DNA of 64,000 nucleotides from Teratosphaeria epicoccoides (lineage: Eukaryota > Ascomycota > Dothideomycetes > Mycosphaerellales > Teratosphaeriaceae), in contig JADDMT010000066.1 of assembly GCA_021401465.1 (NCBI GenBank), forward strand, positions 1-64,000, given 5' to 3'. This document shows positions 57,673 through 64,000 of this stretch, piece by piece. Within the stretch, counting starts at the first letter, position 1; each line of letters opens with the position of its first letter. The notes beneath the pieces were generated by a model. The model worked only from the letters and a program-made list of their open reading frames with translations, ran no database searches and was not told where the DNA came from. The position numbers and the translations under genes are program-made.

Positions 57673-60600
57673 TCTTCTCCCTAGGTTCGTTCTTCTCTCG
57701 AAACTTCGTATCTTTTGCTAATAGTTTCGCAGATGTTCTAGGGGTTCCTAGGTGTTCTTAGTACTCCTATATCCTTTCTATCTTACTAAGTACTCTTACT
57801 GTCTGTCCCGCTAGCGAGTGTTAACGATCTTCTCGACAGTATACTTAGGTTCTTCTACTTTAGGGTTAAGTAGTAAAGGTTCCGTTTACAGTGTAGCGTC
57901 TAGCACTACTTATTCTAGCAGAGAGACATAGAACACAGGGTGTATTCTCATCTGCTTAGGTAGCTATAACTTAAAATTAACTGGTCCTTTCTTAGCCTTG
58001 ATCCTGAATGGTCCTAGTTTTATAGCGCCTAGTTTTTTACTCGGCTTGTCTAATTTAATGTGACAGCAGAGGAGATATACCTTATCCCCCTCCTTTAGAA
58101 TTAGTCCCTTAATTCTCTTACGTTTCGCGTACTATGCCATGTTCTGCTAATAGAACTACAGGTCGAGTCGTGCTTCTGTTTGCAGTTAGCGTAGGTAGTC
58201 TACTCGTCTAAGTGCTACTAGGTTTAGATTACTAGCTAAGACATCCGGAATGTCTTCTATAGCTAATCTGTATGCCATCTAAAATGGCAAGAGTCCTGTC
58301 GACTCTGCTAGCGTACTATTTTACGCGAGCTATGCTATTAGCAACAACTCTACCTAGTTATTCTAGTCCCTATTCACATAGGATCGAAGGTACTATTCTA
58401 ACGTCTGATTTAAACGTTCTGTCTGTCTATCCGTTTAAGGGTAGAAGGAAGTACTTAGTCGATGTCTGACCTAGAATTGTCTTATTAGGGCTCCCTAGAA
58501 GTTACAGGTAAACATGGATCCTCGATCTGTTACTAGGTCCTGTAGCATACTATGTAGTGCTACTACCTATTTAATGAAGACATGTGCGATATCTTTAGTC
58601 TTAAAGTCTTCGCGGTAAGAGATAAACTTCCTAAACTTAATGAATTAGTCGACTACTACTATGATCCTATCAAAGAACTCATTAGTAGCGGGTTCTCTCG
58701 ACTAAGGTAGTTTAACGATAAAGTCTATAGCGAGCGATTCCTATAGCCGTTAAGGTACCTTGAGTAGTCTTAGTAGCCTATATAGTTTGTGACAGTAATG
58801 CTTACTTCGTTAGCAAGTTACATATCGACAGACGTAGTCCTCGATTACCTTGCCTATCCTAGGGAAGTAATATTCTTGTCAGAGAATTTGCTTCATTTTA
58901 GACACTCCTAGGTGTCCTGCCTAAGGTACGTCGTATTAGAGGCGTAGTAGCTCTAATCGTATAGACATTAGCATGTATACTAATCCTTGAAAAAGAAGGA
59001 TTCTGTCTTCGTCTTCCTAATCATCCTGTCCATTAATGTCGTCGCGGATAGCAAGTGTAGTTAGGTCGTAGACTAGTGCGTTCTTCAGGTCGTCCTGAAA
59101 TTTACTAGTCTATGTAACAGTCATAGCCGCGAGTTAGTTAACTCCTAGCGTGCCATCGCTATGTTCCTAGAGAATAGCGTGTTTCTCCTGCTTTACGCCC
59201 TTCATGTAGTTAGTCTAGCGGCTAAGTACATCGGCGCGTACGTTACCGGTCCCCTTGCGATAGACAATCTTACAGTTAAAACTAGAGAGTTCCTTACTCT
59301 ACCGAACCTGTCGTCAGTTTAACTCTTTCGCGTCATGAAGTATCGCAAGTTCTTATAGTCTGTGTAGACCATGACCTAGTGCTTAGAACCTTCTAAGTAG
59401 ACTCGCTAGGCCTTATAGGCGTCTACTATAGCTAGAAGTTCTTTGTTATAGACATCGTAACAGAGTTTAGGTCTAGACAATTTCCTCTAGTAGTAGGCGA
59501 CTAGCTGTAGTCGTCTACTCGGTCCTAGTTAACTTAAGCATACCCCGAGTACTACGTCAGAGGCATCTGTTTCGACTATGATAGGCTTATTAGGGTCGAA
59601 AACAAGTAAGATTAGCTGATCTGTGAATTGTCGCTTGAGTTCCTTAAAGGCATTCTGTTAGGCGTTATCCTAAAAGAATAGTGTATCCTTCATTGTAAGA
59701 GTTGTAAGTAGTGCCGTAATCTTCGAATAGTTTGCTATAAATCTTCGGTAGAAGTTAGCAAATTTAAGGAAGGACTATACTTCCTTAACATTAGTTAGCA
59801 TAGGCTACTCTTTCATGACTTAGACTTTCTTAGTATCTATCTTGATTCTATTCTATGCTACTACGTAGCCAAGGAATTAGACTTCCTGCTTGTGAAACTC
59901 GCTCTTCTGAGGCTTAACCTTTAACTAGTAATCCTAGAGTTTCTAAAGTACCTTGCGCACATAAGTCCTATGTTCTTTGATCGTTCATGAGTAGACAAGG
60001 ATATCGTCTAATTATATAACTACAAAGACATTAAGGTACTCTTATAGCATATTGTTAATAAATACCTGCCATGTAGCTAGGGCAGTTGTCACCCTAAATA
60101 GCATGACTATATACTTGTAGTGTCTAAACCTAGTTCGGAACGTAGTCTTCTATTCTTCGCCTTCCTTAATTCGAATTCGGTTATACACTCTAGGTATGTC
60201 AAACTTCGAGAACTATATTACTCCTTGTAGGCAGTCCTGTAATTCCGAGAGCAAAGGAAGCAGATAACTATTCTTTATCATGATGTCGTTTAATCTACTA
60301 TAATCTACGTAGAGTCGCTAGTCATCTTCCCCCTTAGGAACAAACAGGATTAGATATCCTGCTAGGGACTACGACTTGCGGATAAAGCCCTTCTAGAGGT
60401 TGTCTTCAAGCTTTTTCCGGAGAATCTCTAGTTTCGCCGCTAATAATAGGCGAACTAGTTGCTTCGTTAGTGTCTTGCTAGGGAGTAAGGGTATCCTGTA
60501 GTCCTACTCCTAGTGTTCTAGCAGAGCTTCTTAGTCAGGTTCTTCCTCGAAAAGAGTAGCGAACTCTTTATACTCATTAGGAACTATAAATTCGACCTTG

Positions 60601-61200
60601 ACTTCCGATTGCGTTGCTTTAACCTATAGGACATGCACTTCCTGTTCTAGATCCTTGATAGCGGCTACTATCTTGCTTAAAGTCATAGCACATATTTCGA
60701 TCTTGCCTAGTACGTCATGTACTACAGGTAGAGGTATCGATCTTGAGAGTTCCGGGAACTAGATCCTCTCATTCTTCTAGTCAAGATAGGGGTTAGCGTT
60801 TCTTAGCTATAGCAACCCTAGTACTACATCCGAGCCTAGTGACTCTATGATGTCGAACTAGATTATCTCTTAGTAGCGTCCTATCCGCAGAGGCATTATC
60901 TCGGTCTCTTCGTCAACTATTCCTTAGTTGTATATGACTAGCTTTCTATCGATCGCTTGTAGCGAGAAAGCATTTTTCTTTGCCTGTAGCTTTATCCTAG
61001 CTATCCTAGCGAACTTGGGCGTCATGAAGATTCTAGTACATTTTGAATCTATTAAGGCCCTAGCTAGCGTCTCGTTAATGTGCACCTATACTCTAAGGTT
61101 GTTCGCGTATCTGGCGCTAATCGCGGCAAATTGCTGTAGCCCTGTCTAGTCCGTCCGTAGGTCTAATTCTAGCAGACCTTGTCGTTTCCTGAATAACTGT
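57667..61200 (-). pseudogene. pol: RIPed pol of G5
   Basis: The minus strand reads an upstream pol segment (FAAISARYANNL, VHINETLARALIDS), a damaged protease site, RT with LDDILVYS around 60020-59995 (the Tyr before LDD reads as a stop), RNase H, integrase, and the chromodomain at about 57790-57750. It lies in the -1 frame relative to gag (ATG 62833), as in G3. Confidence 0.85.
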
Positions 61201-62833
61201 CTTCACGGACTAGTTCAGGGATTATGCGGTCTTAGCTTACTCTTCTCTAAGTGTTACCGCTTTCTAGCCTAAGAGGTCGTTCTCGCTCTTAGCCTCGTTA
61301 TTCCTGCGCGTTTCTTGCGTACTCTATTTTCAAGTAGTAGACTTAGAGTCGTAGTACTCGTGGAATCTGAATACCTTCGTAGGTTAGGTAGCCTCCCTAG
61401 GGCGTAAACTCTACCCTAAACAGTACAATTTCTTAGACAACTTTCTGATGCGCGTGAGGTTAAGCTACGACTAGTAGTCTCCTTAGGTATTGTCGCATAC
61501 AGTCGGCTAGTTCGTCATACTAAAGCTAGTTGACGTGTTATACTCCATTAATCTAGGGGCAAGCCTAAGCCTACTAGTTCTGTATGATTTAGATAATATT
61601 AAGTCTGATGTCATGTAGCGGCATAGCCTATCGCTCTATGCTCTCGTCTTCCTCAGAATCAGGAATGACGGCTTCGACAAGCTTATAGTTGTCGTCCGAA
61701 CCTTCTTCTTCTTCTTCTAGCTCCTGTTGCCTTAGGACTATCGCACTAGAAGGTATACCCCTTAGCGTACAGATCGACTATGCCTTGTTTCGGCTAGGGT
61801 ACTATCCGGAACCATCTTTATCACTCATGTGAATTCGACAATCGTCGTCGTAGCACGTAGTCTAAGTAAGTATAGCATAGTCTAGTTCTTAAGTAGTAGC
61901 GGCCTTTTACTTAGGTGCCGTTGTTGTCGCAGGAGCCTGCTCTATCCTAGGCAGTTCCTGTCGTTGCTTCTTAGCAAAACACTCGCGGGCAAAGTGTCCT
62001 TTCTTTCTACAGTTGTAGCACTTGAGGTTACTCTTGTCGAATAGCTTCTTCAGACTATTCTAGGTAGGAGAGCCCTTCCGTAGCTTTCCTTAGGGTCTAT
62101 TCTTCGGACGCCCCTTAGTCGCATCTAACTCTTTAGGTTAGAGACTGTAGTAATCGCTTCACCATTTTAGTGCTAATCGTTAGACCTTATAGTTAGCCTG
62201 TGCTAGCTTGCGGTTTCTATGTTATCGTTCTTGCTGTTATTCCTAGATGCGATTATCGATTCTAATCGCGAGATCGCTTATTTCCTTGAATGTCGTAGGC
62301 TAATCTCCTTAGGGAATTTCGTCTTTAACTGTCTCCTTTAGTCCCTAGTAGAACTAAGCGGCTAAAGCATTATCATTCTAGTCGACTTAAGCAGAGAGGG
62401 TCTAAAAGTCCGCGTAGTACTTAATAGCAGAACCCTTCTACTAGATTCTCAGGAGAGCTCTCTCGGCCTCTTGTTACTTATTACTAAGCCTAAAAGCTTT
62501 GTGTAATGCCTTAAACAAAGACTTGTCTAAGTTAAGAATCTCCCTAGTCGTCGTCTTCCTAGCTTCGACGTTACTAACATGATCTAGATAATCTGTTAGA
62601 TGAGGCTAGATGAACTCGAACGCTAGTCCCTTTAGGTAAGAGACAATATACATTATTCGCTTATAATGCGTCGTAAACTGTTCTATATCTACATTAAATG
62701 CTAACTAGCATTATAGGATAAACATCTCGACTTGAGATTATTGTCCTATAAACTCTGTAGGGCTTCCTATCTTAAAGCCATTGTTGCCGTGTCTATTCCT
62801 AGTAGTTAAACCTGTGACAGATGCTAGAGCCAT
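61150..62833 (-). pseudogene. gag: RIPed gag of G5
   Basis: ATG at 62833-62831 on the minus strand (MALASV). The CCHC knuckle CYNCRKKGHFARECF lies at about 62021-61977, and the Glu-rich stretch is near 61715. Here the late gag region is uninterrupted, giving the empty-site sequence for the A1 insertion (around 61350). Confidence 0.85.
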
Positions 62834-63012
62834 CTCGCTAAGGTAAATAGATTTAAGCTACTATGTAATTTAAGGTATAGCGGCAACTTGTTCTTATGGT
62901 GTTAGTTAACTGTCGCTAGAAGTTAAACTAACAGTAGAAGAACTACTTGACATAGGCGTATGTTAAGCGCTTAACGAGTCCCCTAATGCTTCCTTAGAAG
63001 TAGTGCTTAAAA

Positions 63013-63452
63013 TGTCATAAGGGTAGGTACTAATAGCAGGAAGGGGATCAGGTATTAGACTCGCAGAGCTATGAAGAATATCGACAATAGTAATTAACCT
63101 TGTAACTAACTATCCCCTAGGGAAAGGGAATTAAATTAAGCACGAAGCTCCTAACTACCTGTCCTGAAGCTATCCCTATATACTAGAGAGACAGAGCAGC
63201 TCTGTTAGATCTGTTAACAGACCCGACAGATCTATGTCTATAGATCTGTAGACTAACCCTATAGATCCGAGAGTCTGTCTTCCTATAACAGATCCCTTCT
63301 CCCCTATAGGCCTATAGATCTGTAGACTAACCCTACAGATCTAGGGATCTGTCCTTACATGACAGATCCTTTCTCCTATAACTATGCTATGACTTATAGT
63401 ACTTAGGACACTCATAATCCTGTAACTCATAGTACTCCTGACACTTATGACA
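63013..63452 (-). repeat. 5' LTR of G5 (440 bp)
   Basis: On the + strand it begins TGTCATAAGGGTAGG and ends ACACTTATGACA, the reverse complement of the G LTR. It is followed at 63453 by the internal tail of another G copy. Confidence 0.92.
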
Positions 63453-64000
63453 GAAACCTAGCCTGCGGAAGAGCCTGCTCTTTAGCCTCATCCTCCCTGA
63501 TCTTACGCTCCTCGAGAGCGCGACTATCCTTAACCTCACGGTCGACTACGTCTAACTGTTTCTAAAGACGCATCTCCTTTACATGCGCCTCTATTATCTT
63601 CTACGAAGCCTCGGCTATAACTGCCTTTGCATGATTAAGATTAGCAATAAGTCTTTTCTACTAATTACCTAACTTCTTCTATTTGACCTCTGTTACCTTT
63701 GCGTCGTAACTTCGACAGTTACTAAAGTGACACTACGAACATTTTCCTAAGGAAATGTGTACTCAATGAACGAGCTTTAACTCTTGACACTAAGTACAGG
63801 ACTTCATGCTATCCTAGCCCTAACAATAGATTCGATTTACGCGGCGTTTACGTTTCTACGTTAAAGGGGCGTTAGTGTCTAGGATGACACAAGGTAGTAA
63901 TGTAGAAAGAGAAGACATTACTACATAAAGGTAATGACAAGAGAAACCCTACACTAATAAGGTAGCTTAGGGACGAGCTAGGCTAAGAGGGGGATAGTAT
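63453..64000 (+). mobile_element. Family G tail fragment G6, continues beyond window
   Basis: It starts GAAACCTAGCCTG, equivalent to 54413 of G3, and runs to the region just before the 3' LTR (AAGAGGGGGATAGT at the end). Its pol part is missing at the G5 boundary. Confidence 0.85.
63454..63918 (-). pseudogene. Antisense Zn2Cys6-like ORF of G6, C-terminus truncated
   Basis: ATG at 63918-63916. 155 codons of the 206 remain, with the cysteine cluster and most of the coiled coil (ALEERKIREDEAKEQAL near the break); the acidic C-terminus is lost where G5 begins. RIP changes are again at different positions from the other copies. Confidence 0.6.

Larger units (their letters stand above)
56986..63452 (-). 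mobile_element. Family G chromovirus G5, nearly full length, minus strand, lacking 3' LTR
   Basis: On the minus strand: 5' LTR 63452-63013, leader, gag, pol, antisense ORF and the end of the internal region to about 56986. The final 8 bp or so of the internal part and the 3' LTR are absent. It forms an inverted repeat with G4 (LTR-gag on both sides). The right flank is the tail of yet another G copy. Confidence 0.92.

Overview
ORGANISM. The window looks like repeat-rich chromosomal DNA of a filamentous ascomycete (Pezizomycotina). It is full of Ty3/gypsy chromoviruses whose reading frames stay recognisable from end to end but are broken by TAG/TAA codons where Gln or Trp is expected, by ATG>ATA starts and by a general excess of TpA. 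This is the signature of repeat-induced point mutation (RIP, CpA>TpA on either strand). Spliceosomal introns with GTAAGN..CTNA..YAG signals and a PD-(D/E)XK nuclease-like gene of a type known from fungi agree.

LAYOUT. (1) 1-7170: a chromovirus (family G, copy G1, gag deleted) sits in the remnant of a second chromovirus family (A3), followed by unidentified RIPed DNA. (2) 7171-21400: a sharply bounded island without RIP. It holds one apparently usable gene, a PD-(D/E)XK nuclease-like protein at 13573-15010, amid gene debris: a J-domain fragment with HPD changed to HLD, coiled-coil remnants, tandem repeats and a cluster of alternating inverted repeats. (3) 21405-31147: a RIPed integrase-core (DDE) transposon gene, split by chromovirus G2 (22416-29016, perfect ATGCT target duplication), followed by two further RIPed ORFs. 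(4) 31641-32125: the 3' part of a RIPed intron-containing gene, cut off by the next element. (5) 32126-55419: chromovirus G3, interrupted twice by full-length family A elements (A1 34233-42401; A2 44927-53094), each with a 5-bp target duplication. (6) 54956-63452: a large inverted structure, LTR-gag (G4, +) joined tail to tail with an almost complete minus-strand copy (G5). (7) 63453-64000: the 3' tail of another G copy.

MAIN OBSERVATION. Both main chromovirus families, and possibly G2 as well, carry an extra reading frame on the opposite strand between pol and the 3' LTR. In family G it is 206 codons in all three complete copies and encodes a Zn2Cys6-like cysteine cluster (C-x2-C-x6-C-x8-C-x2-C-x4-C) followed by a charged coiled coil; its stop abuts the pol stop. 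In family A it is 499 codons in both copies, with an unrelated Cys-rich N-terminus and a basic C-terminus. The frames contain only stops that RIP explains, so they appear to have been real proteins before RIP. I propose them as element-encoded, antisense-transcribed DNA-binding accessory proteins.

LIMITS. No alignment or search could be run. Family names (G, A) are local labels. Most island remnants are called from how the frames read and are low confidence.
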